Source: Clostridia bacterium (GTDB lineage Bacteria > Bacillota > Clostridia > Christensenellales > UBA1242). From it: 64,000 nt of DNA. The notes under the pieces were generated by a model that searched no databases, was not told where the DNA came from, and worked only from the letters and a program-made list of their open reading frames with translations. Positions 16,051 to 24,781 of this stretch are shown one piece after another (the first letter of the stretch is position 1; each line of letters starts with the position of its first letter). The stretch is from contig JAQVWL010000003.1 of NCBI GenBank assembly GCA_028709705.1, positions 1 to 64,000 on the forward strand, given 5' to 3'. The position numbers and the translations under genes were made by a program.

Positions 16051-16470
16051 CTACTCCTTTCTATTTAAGTAACTTTCAAGTATTATACTTGCTGACAATT
16101 TGTCAATAAGTTTTTTTCGGTCTTCTCTGCGAACATTTGCTTGAATTAAGATATCTTCCGCTTCAACAGAACTTAATCTTTCATCTTGAAAAACAACCCT
16201 AACACCAGATTGATTTGCAATTTTGGAAGCAAACAAACGAGTGATTTTTGCCCTTTCGCCTTCTGTGCCGTCCATATTAAGTGGCAGTCCAAACACAACA
16301 GTTTCGACTTGATTTTGCTTGATAAGGTTGCACAAATAATTGACATCATCAATCGTGTTTTTTGTTTTGTAAACTTCAAGTGGGCTGGCAATAATTTGCA
16401 TTAAATCAGACAAGGCAATACCAATTCGCACATCGCCATAATCTATTCCCATAATTCTTTTATATTGCAT
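16051..16470 (-). CDS. ruvX: RuvX/YqgF, putative pre-16S rRNA nuclease (Holliday-junction resolvase fold)
   Basis: RNase H-like fold protein implicated in 16S 5'-end processing. The first carboxylate lies in MGIDYGDVRIGIALSD, the glycine turn in FGLPLNMDGTEG and the acid in FQDERLSSVEA. About 139 aa, normal. I take ATG 16470 (MQYKRIMG) over the in-frame TTG at 16476, because TATAAT lies exactly 7 nt before that ATG and there is no Shine-Dalgarno. This looks like a leaderless start. Confidence 0.9.
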   Translation of the reverse strand: MQYKRIMGIDYGDVRIGIALSDLMQIIASPLEVYKTKNTIDDVNYLCNLIKQNQVETVVFGLPLNMDGTEGERAKITRLFASKIANQSGVRVVFQDERLSSVEAEDILIQANVRREDRKKLIDKLSASIILESYLNRKE

Positions 16471-16477
16471 AATCAAT

Positions 16478-16504
16478 ATTATAATATAAAAAACTGAAAG
16501 TCAA
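16478..16504 (-). promoter_or_regulatory. ruvX promoter, leaderless geometry
   Basis: Minus strand TTGACT (16499-16504), a short 15-nt spacer, TATAAT (16478-16483), 7 nt, then ATG. Confidence 0.5.
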
Positions 16505-16512
16505 CTAAAACA

Positions 16513-16540
16513 AAAGAACAAACCAACAAGTTTGCTCTTT
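16513..16540. terminator. Terminator after rpsI
   Basis: AAAGAACAAAC, loop CAACAA, GTTTGCTCTTT: an 11-bp stem with one G-T wobble, T-rich on both sides. It lies between rpsI and the ruvX promoter. Confidence 0.7.
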
Positions 16541-16556
16541 TTTGAAAATAATAAAT

Positions 16557-16982
16557 TTATCTTTTGCTGAATTGAGGTGCTTTTCTTGCTTTTTTCAAAC
16601 CGTATTTTTTTCTTTCTTTCATTCTTGCATCTCTGGTCAAAAGTCCTGCACTTTTCAACGGTGCTTTAAAAGTTTCATCAGCGTGAACCAATGCTCTTGC
16701 AATACCGTGGCAAATTGCACCCGCTTGACCTGTAAGTCCGCCACCATAAACGTTGACTTTTATGTCATATTTGTCTAATGTGTTTGTCAAAACAAGTGGT
16801 TGGCGAAGAACCAATTTAAGTGTTTCAAGTGGAAAATATTCATTGATATCAGTTTTGTTGATTTCAATTTTTCCCTTTCCGTTTGGAATTAAGAACACAC
16901 GAGCAATTGCTTTTTTTCTTCTTCCCGTCCCCAAAAATCTAATAGGTGCGGATTTTTTAACTGTTTTCTTTTCTTCTGCCAT
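16557..16982 (-). CDS. rpsI: 30S ribosomal protein S9 (uS9)
   Basis: 141 aa. Conserved [35 protein letters not shown] and the C-terminal tail [12 protein letters not shown], which reaches the P-site tRNA. AAGGAG before the start. Follows rplM in the standard L13-S9 pair. Confidence 0.98.
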   Translation of the reverse strand: MAEEKKTVKKSAPIRFLGTGRRKKAIARVFLIPNGKGKIEINKTDINEYFPLETLKLVLRQPLVLTNTLDKYDIKVNVYGGGLTGQAGAICHGIARALVHADETFKAPLKSAGLLTRDARMKERKKYGLKKARKAPQFSKR

Positions 16983-16983
16983 T

Positions 16984-17427
16984 TTATTCTCTTGCTCCTT
17001 TTACGGTGATTGGTTGTGGTTTTTGTGCTTGTTGGTTGTGATTTTCATCTTTGTAAGCGAACAATCTTGTGATTGCTTTTCTGCCCAAAGTGTTTTTTGG
17101 AAGCATACCTTTTACTGAAAGATTGAGTGCTTTTGGCGAATCGGTTAACATAAGTGTTTTGTAATCTACTGATTTTATTCCACCTGGGTAACCTGTGTGC
17201 CAATAATATTTTTTGTCTGTCAATTTGTTTCCTGTTAAAACCATTTTGTCTGAATTTATAACAACGACAAAATCTCCGCAATCAACATGTGGAGTGTATA
17301 TAACTTTGTTTTTTCCGCTAAGTAAATCTGCAACTGCGGTTGAAAGTCTACCAAGAGGCAAATTGCTAGCATCAATAACAAACCATTTTCTTTCCATTTC
17401 TTCTGGTTTTGCCATATAAGTTTTCAT
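16984..17427 (-). CDS. rplM: 50S ribosomal protein L13 (uL13)
   Basis: 147 aa from [15 protein letters not shown], the family's usual N terminus, with CAAGGAG before it. The ORF-track start at 17544 would add 39 residues that read through the leader and promoter, so it is rejected. Conserved [20 protein letters not shown] and [10 protein letters not shown] are present. Confidence 0.97.
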   Translation of the reverse strand: MKTYMAKPEEMERKWFVIDASNLPLGRLSTAVADLLSGKNKVIYTPHVDCGDFVVVINSDKMVLTGNKLTDKKYYWHTGYPGGIKSVDYKTLMLTDSPKALNLSVKGMLPKNTLGRKAITRLFAYKDENHNQQAQKPQPITVKGARE

Positions 17428-17512
17428 TTTTTCTCCTTGAATTTTTTGTTGTTTCAAAACATTCTTTTTGTAAGGGGCTAAACTCACAAAAAAAGCCCTT
17501 TTGAAAGACTTT
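17428..17512 (-). promoter_or_regulatory. rplM leader, possible L13 autoregulatory structure
   Basis: About 85 nt between the predicted transcription start and ATG. It contains AAAAGGGCT...AGCCCCTT, which can pair around a T-rich loop. Firmicutes rplM leaders are known to be controlled by L13 binding. The match to that family is only suggested by position and one stem. Confidence 0.35.
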
Positions 17513-17515
17513 TTT

Positions 17516-17544
17516 AGTATAATCACTTTGTATATATTTGTCAA
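17516..17544 (-). promoter_or_regulatory. rplM-rpsI promoter
   Basis: Minus strand TTGACA (17539-17544), 17-nt spacer, TATACT (17516-17521). Confidence 0.75.
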
Positions 17545-17556
17545 GTACTTTTTGCG

Positions 17557-19236
17557 TTAAAATGTTTTTTTAAACTTTTCTGCCCAATTTTTGAGTTCTT
17601 TTGCGTGAGCAAGTGAAACATCAGTGTTAAATTCTCCGCCTGAAAGTTTTGCAATCGAAATCAAAATATTTTGACCTTCCAATTTTTCCACTTTGGTTGA
17701 AGTTGTGTTATTTTCAGTTTGCTTTGAAACATAAAAATAATTGTCTGCCATTGCACTTACTTGTGGCAAATGCGTTATGCAAAGCACCTGATAAGTTTTT
17801 GCAAGTTTTGCAATTCGTTCTGCAATCGCCGAACCAATTTCCCCACTTATGCCAGAATCTATTTCATCAAAAACCAAAGTTCCAATGCCATAATTTTCTG
17901 TCAAAATACTTTTAAGCGCAAGCATAAATCTGCTCATTTCGCCACCAGAAATTGTTTTGATAAGCGCTTTTAAATCTTGCCCCACATTTGCAGAAAACAA
18001 AAACTCCACATTGTCAAAACCATTGTTAGAAAAAGTTGTTTGGTCTTTAAAATTTACTTTAAGTTTTGCATTTTTCATTCCCAAAAATGCAAATTCTTTG
18101 GCAATTTTGTTTTCAATTTCCAATGCTATTGATTTTCTTTTGTTTGACAATTCAAAACATTCTTTGTTCAGTTTTTGGGTCAATTCTTCAAGTTTTTTGT
18201 TTGATATTTCTATTTGTTTTTCTGCGTTAAAAAGTTTTTCTCTTTCGGCTTTTGCGTTTTCCAAAAATGTTAAAACTAGGGCAATATCGTTGCCATACTT
18301 TTTTTTCAAAATTTTGATTTTGTCAAGTCTTTCATCAAGTTTTTCAAGTTCATATTCGCTAAAATCGTTGTTGTTTTTAATATCGTTTAGCAATTCACTT
18401 ATGTCTTGCAATTCATACAAACTGCTGTTCAATCTTTCAATTATGCTTTCAAATTGGTTGTCGTATTTGGAAACGGAAGTCAAAGTTTTTATTGCATTTT
18501 TTATGTTTTCATTTGCACAATTATTGCCTGCCAAATTTGAATATGTGGTTTGCAATGCAGTGTTTATTTTTTCAAAATTTCTTATTTGATTAAGTTTGTT
18601 TTCAATCTCTTCATCTTCATTTGGCAAAAGTTTTGCGTTTTCAATCTCTTTTATTTGATAGTCTAGCAAATCAAGCATTCTTTCTCTGTTTTCAAAACTG
18701 CCACCAAGTTTGGTTAAGTTTGCTTGCACTTGCTTGTATTCTTGCAACAAAACTACAATATTTTGCTTGTTTGTTTGCAAAATTTCCGGCTTGCAACTAT
18801 CCAAAATATTGATATGATTTGCAGTTTTTAAAAGCAGTTGATTTTCGTGTTGACCATAAGTGTCTACAAGCGTTTCGGCAACTTGTTTTAGCATTGACAA
18901 AGCAACAATACTTCCATTTATGCGATATTCGTTTTTCCCGTTTGCGTCAAATATGCGAGAAAGCAACAAAATGCTGTCATTTTCAATGCCTAAATCTTTC
19001 AAAACAAGCAAAGTATTGTTCGAACAGTTATCAAAAACGCCTTCAACTTTTATAACATTTTCGCCTGTTCTTATGCTATCCTTGTTTGCTTTTTCGCCCA
19101 ACAAAAACATAATAGATTTTAAAATAATACTTTTGCCCGCACCTGTTTCACCAATCAAAACATTGAAACCACTTGAAAAGTTGATTTCCAAATTTTTGAC
19201 CAAAGCAAAGTTTTTTATTTTTAATTGTTTTATCAT
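17557..19236 (-). CDS. recN: DNA repair protein RecN
   Basis: SMC-like ATPase that gathers DNA ends at double-strand breaks. Walker A in LIGETGAGKSIIL, a central pair of coiled coils (about residues 150-370), signature TISGGEMSRFMLALK and Walker B LVFDEIDSGISGE. 559 aa, normal. argR lies 14 nt upstream, the conserved Firmicutes argR-recN pair. No SOS box was found in front of either gene. Confidence 0.96.
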   Translation of the reverse strand: MIKQLKIKNFALVKNLEINFSSGFNVLIGETGAGKSIILKSIMFLLGEKANKDSIRTGENVIKVEGVFDNCSNNTLLVLKDLGIENDSILLLSRIFDANGKNEYRINGSIVALSMLKQVAETLVDTYGQHENQLLLKTANHINILDSCKPEILQTNKQNIVVLLQEYKQVQANLTKLGGSFENRERMLDLLDYQIKEIENAKLLPNEDEEIENKLNQIRNFEKINTALQTTYSNLAGNNCANENIKNAIKTLTSVSKYDNQFESIIERLNSSLYELQDISELLNDIKNNNDFSEYELEKLDERLDKIKILKKKYGNDIALVLTFLENAKAEREKLFNAEKQIEISNKKLEELTQKLNKECFELSNKRKSIALEIENKIAKEFAFLGMKNAKLKVNFKDQTTFSNNGFDNVEFLFSANVGQDLKALIKTISGGEMSRFMLALKSILTENYGIGTLVFDEIDSGISGEIGSAIAERIAKLAKTYQVLCITHLPQVSAMADNYFYVSKQTENNTTSTKVEKLEGQNILISIAKLSGGEFNTDVSLAHAKELKNWAEKFKKTF

Positions 19237-19250
19237 TTACCCACCACTTT

Positions 19251-19706
19251 TTATAGAGCAATTTTGGTTAATGTGTTTGAAATTTCTTCCGCTTGGTTGT
19301 TGTTTGGCAAAATAATCATAACGGTATCATCGCCACAAACAGCACCCAAAACATTTTCAAGATTGAGTTTGTCAATAACTCCACAAATTGCCGAAGCCAT
19401 ACCCTTCATTGTTTTTATAACGCACAAATTTTGTGCTTGTTTGATAGAAATAACTGCTTCTTTGAAAACAGATATGTATTTGCTTGAAACTGCTTGGTCG
19501 CCATTTTCGACTATTGCATATTTATATTTTCCGCTTTCATTGCTTAAAATTTTGATAAGCCCTAACTCTTTTATGTCCCTAGAAATTGTTGCTTGCGTTA
19601 TGTCATAATTTGCATTTTTTAGTTGAGTTACCAATTCATCTTGCGTTTCAATTTCTTTAGTTGAGATTAATTCCAAGATTTTTGATTGCCTTGACGAGCG
19701 AGCCAT
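19251..19706 (-). CDS. argR: Arginine repressor ArgR
   Basis: Arginine-responsive regulator of arginine metabolism. N-terminal winged helix (QDELVTQLKN, ITQATISRDIKELGLI) and a C-terminal hexamerisation/arginine-binding domain with GAVCGDDTVMIILP. 151 aa. TTGGAGGTG before ATG. The 230 nt upstream carry several ARG-box-like palindromes overlapping the promoter, suggesting self-control, which would also affect recN. Confidence 0.95.
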   Translation of the reverse strand: MARSSRQSKILELISTKEIETQDELVTQLKNANYDITQATISRDIKELGLIKILSNESGKYKYAIVENGDQAVSSKYISVFKEAVISIKQAQNLCVIKTMKGMASAICGVIDKLNLENVLGAVCGDDTVMIILPNNNQAEEISNTLTKIAL

Positions 19707-19760
19707 TGCACACCTCCAATACGGTTAAATACCCTTTGTTTATCAGGTTTTAAAGCAGTT

Positions 19761-19901
19761 TTGCATAATTATAAAATCATAAATATACACAAAAATTTTT
19801 GCTATTTTCATTATTATACAAAACTATTTATAATTATGCAAGTGATTTTTGTATAAATATTCAACGCATTTTTTATAAAAATAAATTGCATAAATTTTAA
19901 T
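19761..19901 (-). promoter_or_regulatory. argR control region: promoter and ARG-box-like sites
   Basis: Promoter on the minus strand: TTGCAT (19836-19841), 17-nt spacer, TATAAT (19813-19818). TTGCATAATTATAAA (19761-19775) and its exact reverse complement (19827-19841) form a 15-bp inverted repeat around the promoter. Further ARG-box-like sites are TTGTATAAATATTCAA (19849-19864) and TTGCATAAATTTTAAT (19886-19901). Confidence 0.6.
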
Positions 19902-19939
19902 ACAATTTTTTTTTATAATTATAAAGAGATATGCAAGGA

Positions 19940-20134
19940 CTATTTCAAATTTTTTTCTATACCGTCTTTTATCACAGTTATCATTCCTTGTGCTTTTTCA
20001 AATTCAGTGCTACAAATTTTTATCAGTTCCTGCGCCTTTTCATAAAGTTTTACGCTTTCATCTAATGACAAATTTCCCATTTCCAATTTGCCTATTATAA
20101 TATCCAACTCTTTTGATGCTTCTTCAAATTTCAT
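19940..20134 (-). CDS. xseB: Exodeoxyribonuclease VII small subunit
   Basis: 64 aa. Typical pattern MKFEEASKELDIIIGKLEMGNLSLDESVKLYEKAQELIK. Several copies bind each XseA to form the single-strand exonuclease. Overlaps the xseA stop by 4 nt. Confidence 0.94.
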   Translation of the reverse strand: MKFEEASKELDIIIGKLEMGNLSLDESVKLYEKAQELIKICSTEFEKAQGMITVIKDGIEKNLK

Positions 20135-21234
20135 TCTACCCTACCCCCTACTTCGCCATCGCTAAATACAATTTTTATTTTGTCATCAATTTTTAATTGA
20201 TTTTTTGAAATAACAACACTATTTTCTTTGCTTACTTTTGCATAACCCATTTTCAAAATTGTGTTTGGGTTTAGTTTTTCCAAACCAGAAGTTTTTAGAG
20301 CCAACCAATATTTGTATTCTCCGTTTTGTTTTTCAATATTGTTTAGGATTTTTGTTTTGTATCTGTCTATCAAATTTTTGTAAACCAATCCAAAATTTTC
20401 AAAAGAAGATTTTAGCCTTGCAAATTGTTTCAAAAAAATATTTTTTTTGTCTTGAACATTTTCCACAATAAGTTCAGCACTTGCACTTGGCGTTGGTGCG
20501 CGCAAGTCTGCCACAAAATCCAAAATTGTAAAATCTGTTTCGTGTCCAACCGCCGAAACAACAAATTTTTTGCATTCAAAAACTCTTCTTGCAAGCAGTT
20601 CGCTATTAAAAATATTCAAGTCTTCCATCGAGCCACCGCCACGGGCAATAATAATCACATCGACATTATAGTTTTCAAAAAAGTCTATACCTTTTACAAT
20701 TTCAATATCCGCTCCACTGCCCTGCACTTTTGCGGGGAACAAAACAATATCCACTGCGGGATTTCGCCTTGTTGCAACATTGATAATATCTTCAATCACC
20801 GCTCCAGTTTGAGAAGTTATAACGCCAATGCGTTTTACACTTTGTGGAACAGGTTTTTTGTGCTTGTTGTCAAACAAACCTTCTTTTTCTAATGTTTCTT
20901 TTAGTTGCAAAAATTTTAAAAACAAATCACCTTTTCCATAAGGCATAATTTTGTTAACATTAAAATTCAAACGCCCACCTTTTGCATAAAAGTTTGGAGT
21001 TCCTTTTGCCACAACACTGTCGCCATTTTGAGTTTGCTTGTATTTTTCGCCATCAAAACACACGCAAGAAATAAGAGCATTGTCATCTTTTAAATCAAAA
21101 TAGGCAATACCTCTTACAATTTTAAAACCAGAAACTTCGCCAATCACAGAAATATTAAAAAGCAGTTCTTCGGCTTCGAAAATCTGCTTTATATATGATG
21201 TTAATTGTGTAACTGTAATTGTTTTTTCTTGCAT
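20131..21234 (-). CDS. xseA: Exodeoxyribonuclease VII large subunit
   Basis: Degrades single-stranded DNA from both ends. N-terminal OB fold ([30 protein letters not shown]), catalytic domain with [31 protein letters not shown] and [28 protein letters not shown]-like segments. 367 aa, 40-80 shorter than many homologues because the C-terminal coiled coil is reduced. AAAGGA before ATG. Confidence 0.95.
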   Translation of the reverse strand: [367 protein letters not shown]

Positions 21235-21243
21235 TTTTTTCCT

Positions 21244-21627
21244 TTAATCAAGTTTCGCCAAAACTCCGTTTATAAACGAAACACTTTTTTCTGCTGAAAA
21301 TATTTTTGCAATTTCCAAAATTTCATTTATAACCACCGCCTTGGGCGTGCCAACAAATTTTATTTCTGTTATTGCCAAATATATAAGTGCCAAGTCAACT
21401 TTGTAAACTCTATCCAATTCATAACCAGCAATTTTGCCGTCTAATTCTTTCAAAATAGCAGTTTTGTTTTGAGTGTATGCAGTCAAAATTTGTTTAACAA
21501 AATCACTTATTTTTTGATTTGGGTCTTCTTCTGCCAACAATTCATTTAAAGTTTTTTGACAATCACTGTTTTCAAACAAATCTGCAAAAATAATTTGAAA
21601 GGCAATTTTTCTAGCCTGCGTTCTCAT
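21244..21627 (-). CDS. nusB: Transcription antitermination factor NusB
   Basis: RNA-binding helical protein acting with NusE on rRNA operons. 127 aa. Conserved RTQARKIAFQIIF, DLALIYLAITEI and VVINEILEIAKIFSAEKSVSFINGVLAKL. Overlaps the upstream Asp23-type gene by 17 nt; xseA follows 9 nt later. This is the Asp23-nusB-xseA-xseB operon common in Clostridia. Confidence 0.95.
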   Translation of the reverse strand: MRTQARKIAFQIIFADLFENSDCQKTLNELLAEEDPNQKISDFVKQILTAYTQNKTAILKELDGKIAGYELDRVYKVDLALIYLAITEIKFVGTPKAVVINEILEIAKIFSAEKSVSFINGVLAKLD

Positions 21628-21994
21628 CTTCTTCGTCCTTTTTTATTACAACATCAACAATATGCACGTTGACTTTTGCAGTTTTTACATCAACCATTGA
21701 AAGTATATTGTTTTTTATATTTTCTTGAACCTTAAAGCAAATATCCGGTGCTTTTGTGTTGCTGTAAACATCAATATAAACATCAATAACCAAATAACCA
21801 TTGGTGTTGTATTTTATTTTTATTCCATTAAAGTTTTTGTTTTGAACAAGTCTTGCAAAAATATTGCCTGTTTTTGAACTTAACCCAACAATGCCACTGA
21901 TTTCTTTTGTTGCCAAGTTGACAATAGAAAAAAGTATATTTTTGTTGCAAGTCAATTTTCCTTGATTTGCGATTGGTTTTTCAATATCTTTCAT
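21611..21994 (-). CDS. Asp23/Gls24 family protein (YqhY-like)
   Basis: 127 aa. Asp23 pattern: ILFSIVNLATKEISGIVGLSSKTGN then NGYLVIDVYIDVYSNTKAPDICFKVQENIKN. In Firmicutes the paralogue before nusB (YqhY) is linked to control of fatty-acid synthesis. Two adjacent ATGs exist; the second (21994) gives better spacing to AAGGGG. Confidence 0.85.
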   Translation of the reverse strand: MKDIEKPIANQGKLTCNKNILFSIVNLATKEISGIVGLSSKTGNIFARLVQNKNFNGIKIKYNTNGYLVIDVYIDVYSNTKAPDICFKVQENIKNNILSMVDVKTAKVNVHIVDVVIKKDEEDENAG

Positions 21995-22018
21995 CATTTC
22001 CCCTTAAAAATCTTTTAT

Positions 22019-22027
22019 ATTATACCA
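22019..22027 (-). promoter_or_regulatory. Extended -10 promoter of the Asp23-nusB-xseAB operon
   Basis: Minus strand TGGTATAAT, an extended -10, with only a weak TTTTAC -35 17 nt upstream. Confidence 0.5.
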
Positions 22028-22062
22028 CAAAAATTGAAAAAGTAAAATAAATATTAGCATAA

Positions 22063-22106
22063 AAAAAAGCCAAATATACTTGAAGGTGAATATATTGGGC
22101 TTTTTT
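22063..22106 (-). terminator. Terminator of the spoIIIA operon
   Basis: AAAAAAGCC / GGCTTTTTT outer stem with inner AATATA/TATATT pairs. Eight Ts follow on the minus strand after spoIIIAH. Confidence 0.85.
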
Positions 22107-22123
22107 AATATCTTGTGCCACAA

Positions 22124-22600
22124 TTATGCAACAGGGATTATCTTTATACTTGGCAAACCATAGTTTGTTTGCTCTGTCACGACCGCAACTATTTGTGCCA
22201 CTTCGTTAGAAACCAAAGCATCTGATTTTACTATCACATTGATATAATTTTCTGATGTTGTAATGATTGCATCATCAAACCCCAAACCTTTTATCAAATA
22301 CTCCAAAGCAAGTTCCTTTTCCATTTGAGCAATAAGCGACAATTTGTTGTTTTGGGCATTTGTTTTTGCTTCATCTGTTGCATTTGTATCTCCAATTATT
22401 GCATTATAATAAAGAATTTCGGTATCTCGTGTTGCATTTCTGTCTGTTCTATAATAATCAAAATAACTGTAAGCGCTTTTGTTTGTGTTGATAGAAGTAT
22501 CAATAACTTGATTGTTTAGTGATATATTCAAATAACCCGTTATACCCAAAAGCAAAACCATTGCTGAAAGTATAATTATTTTTGTTTTTTTCTTTAACAT
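22124..22600 (-). CDS. spoIIIAH: Stage III sporulation protein AH
   Basis: Mother-cell membrane protein whose YscJ/FliF-like domain binds forespore SpoIIQ and forms the SpoIIIA channel ring. N-terminal helix (IIILSAMVLLLGITGYLNI), then the ring-building domain with KELALEYLIKGLGFDDAIITTSENYINVIVK-like pattern. 158 aa, shorter than the B. subtilis form mainly in the linker. AAAGGAG before ATG. Last gene of the operon. Confidence 0.93.
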   Translation of the reverse strand: MLKKKTKIIILSAMVLLLGITGYLNISLNNQVIDTSINTNKSAYSYFDYYRTDRNATRDTEILYYNAIIGDTNATDEAKTNAQNNKLSLIAQMEKELALEYLIKGLGFDDAIITTSENYINVIVKSDALVSNEVAQIVAVVTEQTNYGLPSIKIIPVA

Positions 22601-22666
22601 AATATTAACTCCTTTATAAATAACTTATTAAACCAAACCTAAAAATATTCCAAAATCACAAAATTT

Positions 22667-23092
22667 TTATCCGCTATCACCCGCCAAAACTTCAATATTG
22701 GCAGTGTTTATTTTCAGCAAAGTTTCCACCGCTTTGATAATGTCAAGTTTTACCCAAACATTACTTGCACCTTGTGCAACCACAACAACCGAAACAATAC
22801 TTGGCAAAACATCTGTGTTAAAATTGGTGCTTTGTTCGACCATTATCATAACATCAACATTGCCAACACCATTTATTTTGGAAAGTATTTTGGAAAGTTT
22901 TTGCTCAACTTCTAGCGTATAAGCCGAGATGGTTGTGCTTGTTGATTTGGTGTCATCTGTGGTGTTTGACGTGTTGGAAAATCCCGAAAAATACACAAGC
23001 AAAATTATCAAAGCAAAAAGAACTGCAAGTATTATTTCAATATGCTTAATGCTTTTAAGTTTTTTAAACAAATTAGAAAATGTACTATTCAT
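22667..23092 (-). CDS. spoIIIAG: Stage III sporulation protein AG
   Basis: Ring-forming component of the mother cell to forespore channel. One N-terminal membrane helix (IILAVLFALIILLVYFSGF), then LSKILSKINGVGNVDVMIMVE and VVVVAQGASNVWVKLDIIKAVETLL, the family pattern. 141 aa. ATG 23092 is 13 nt from AAGGAG; a TTG at 23101 is only 4 nt from it, so the start is uncertain. Overlaps the spoIIIAF stop. Confidence 0.9.
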   Translation of the reverse strand: MNSTFSNLFKKLKSIKHIEIILAVLFALIILLVYFSGFSNTSNTTDDTKSTSTTISAYTLEVEQKLSKILSKINGVGNVDVMIMVEQSTNFNTDVLPSIVSVVVVAQGASNVWVKLDIIKAVETLLKINTANIEVLAGDSG

Positions 23093-23576
23093 AAAAAACA
23101 ATAAACTCCTTTTCTATTTCTACATATTTTTGTATTGATTGTATAATGCTTGTCTTTATATTTATATGTTCAAAATTGTCTTGTATTACCATTTTTTTCA
23201 AATCAACTGAAACCTTTGTTATTTTCAATTTTTTTTCAAAAATATCGGCAGTCAACCCTACTTCAACGCCCAGCAAACCATTGTTTTGGGTGTCAACTTC
23301 TATCTTTGATTTCAAAGAATTTACAAGTTGTTTGTTAACTGTTGACAAAAAATCTTCTTGCAAAATAATTTCGTTTTTGCTAAACAAGTCTTCAAAGTTA
23401 AAAGATTTGTTGCTCAAAAAACTAAAAATTGGAGAAATAATTACAATAATTATCACATAAGCAAAAATGTTTTTGATAAAATCTGCCGTGGAACTTTTTG
23501 GCAAAATCAAGTCCACAACAATAGACAAAACTATTATTCCAACAATGCTCAAAACCCAAGCAGAAACGCCAGACAT
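23085..23576 (-). CDS. spoIIIAF: Stage III sporulation protein AF
   Basis: 163 aa. Two N-terminal membrane helices (VLSIVGIIVLSIVVDLILP with the family PxG/S turn, and FIKNIFAYVIIIVIISPIF), followed by a soluble domain ending in YVEIEKEFIVFYE. AAGGGGGAAG before ATG. In order between spoIIIAE and spoIIIAG. Confidence 0.9.
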   Translation of the reverse strand: MSGVSAWVLSIVGIIVLSIVVDLILPKSSTADFIKNIFAYVIIIVIISPIFSFLSNKSFNFEDLFSKNEIILQEDFLSTVNKQLVNSLKSKIEVDTQNNGLLGVEVGLTADIFEKKLKITKVSVDLKKMVIQDNFEHINIKTSIIQSIQKYVEIEKEFIVFYE

Positions 23577-23590
23577 ACTTCCCCCTTTTT

Positions 23591-24781
23591 TTACAAACTC
23601 ACACTAGTGCACATAATCAAACCAACAAAAATCACATACATAAACGAAACCGCAATTATCATAACAATAGGCATCAAAAATGCTTTTGAAACCGAAGATA
23701 TAAAGTTTGAAATTCGGCTGTCGGAAAGCGGTTGTAAAATAGCACCGGTAAATTTTAGAACAAGCATAAACAAAATAAGTTGCAAAAGTGGAACAATTAT
23801 GCTTGCAAACAAAATCAAAATTCCGCACGTACCAATGGCATTTTTAATTAGCAAACAACTTGCCAAAATCACATTCAAGCCTTCGCTTAAATACCCGCCA
23901 ACTATTGGAATATATGTACTTAAAGAATATCTTGCTGTTTTGAAAGAAACACTGTCAATCGAACCTGCGGTTATTCCCTTTACCGCCAAAAAGCCCATAA
24001 AAATTGTAAAAACTATGCCAATTATCCATTTAAAAACACTGCTCAAAAATCCAGAAATTTTGTCTAGTTTTATCGTGTTTGACAAGTTGGAAACTATTGA
24101 AAACACAAGCGTAAAAATAAATATTGGCATCAAAAAATAAGTAAAAATTTTTGCAACGACCGAAGTCAAAAGCACAACCGCGGGCTGATAAACCGCAACC
24201 GAAACCGTACCACCAATAGCAGTCAAAAGTGTTAAAAGTATTGGAAAGACAATTTCCATTTGCCCAATTATCAAGTTTAATACCAGCGAAGCAATACCAA
24301 TCATTTTGACAGCACAACCAATAACAATAATAATAATCACGCCATAACAAACAAAGTGAATAATGTCGCCAATCGACTTTGAATTGCCCTTCAAATCCAT
24401 CAGCAAACTTGAAAGAATTGCAATGGCAATTATGCTAGAAACAAGTGGCAAAAACCCAATAACTTCATCAAAAATCAAATTTCCAACAGCCGAAACAAAA
24501 CTTTCAGAATCGTTTCCAAAATCACCATTGATTATTTTTTGCAATTTTTCTATTATACTTGTTGAACCAAAAATTTTGAGTTGGTCATCACAAAATTTTT
24601 GAAAAAATTCGTTTAAAGAAGATAGGTCTAATTTTGATAACTGCTCGTCCAAAGTTGTTTCCAATTCCTGCTCCAATGTAGGTTCGTTTTCAGTTGTGGC
24701 AAAAACAGAAACCCCACCAAAAGAAAGTGGAACCAAAACCATTACAAGTGCCAAAACAAGAGCATACATTTTTTTAAACAT
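23591..24781 (-). CDS. spoIIIAE: Stage III sporulation protein AE
   Basis: 396 aa multi-pass membrane protein of the SpoIIIA complex. Signal peptide (MYALVLALVMVLVPLSFGGVSVFA), a soluble N-terminal region with LDLSSLNEFFQKF, then about eight helices including GAVCFATHLVY-equivalent positions replaced by DIIHFVCYGVIIIIVIG. Its ATG overlaps the spoIIIAD stop by 1 nt. The 260-aa plus-strand ORF across it is a shadow. Confidence 0.92.
   Translation of the reverse strand: MFKKMYALVLALVMVLVPLSFGGVSVFATTENEPTLEQELETTLDEQLSKLDLSSLNEFFQKFCDDQLKIFGSTSIIEKLQKIINGDFGNDSESFVSAVGNLIFDEVIGFLPLVSSIIAIAILSSLLMDLKGNSKSIGDIIHFVCYGVIIIIVIGCAVKMIGIASLVLNLIIGQMEIVFPILLTLLTAIGGTVSVAVYQPAVVLLTSVVAKIFTYFLMPIFIFTLVFSIVSNLSNTIKLDKISGFLSSVFKWIIGIVFTIFMGFLAVKGITAGSIDSVSFKTARYSLSTYIPIVGGYLSEGLNVILASCLLIKNAIGTCGILILFASIIVPLLQLILFMLVLKFTGAILQPLSDSRISNFISSVSKAFLMPIVMIIAVSFMYVIFVGLIMCTSVSL

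Noticed and set aside
17428-17544. N-terminal extension of L13
   Set aside because: Would translate the promoter and leader; [10 protein letters not shown] with AAGGAG is the family start.
23358-24140. 260-aa plus-strand ORF
   Set aside because: Lies fully across spoIIIAE/AF, low-complexity translation, no ribosome site; a shadow frame.
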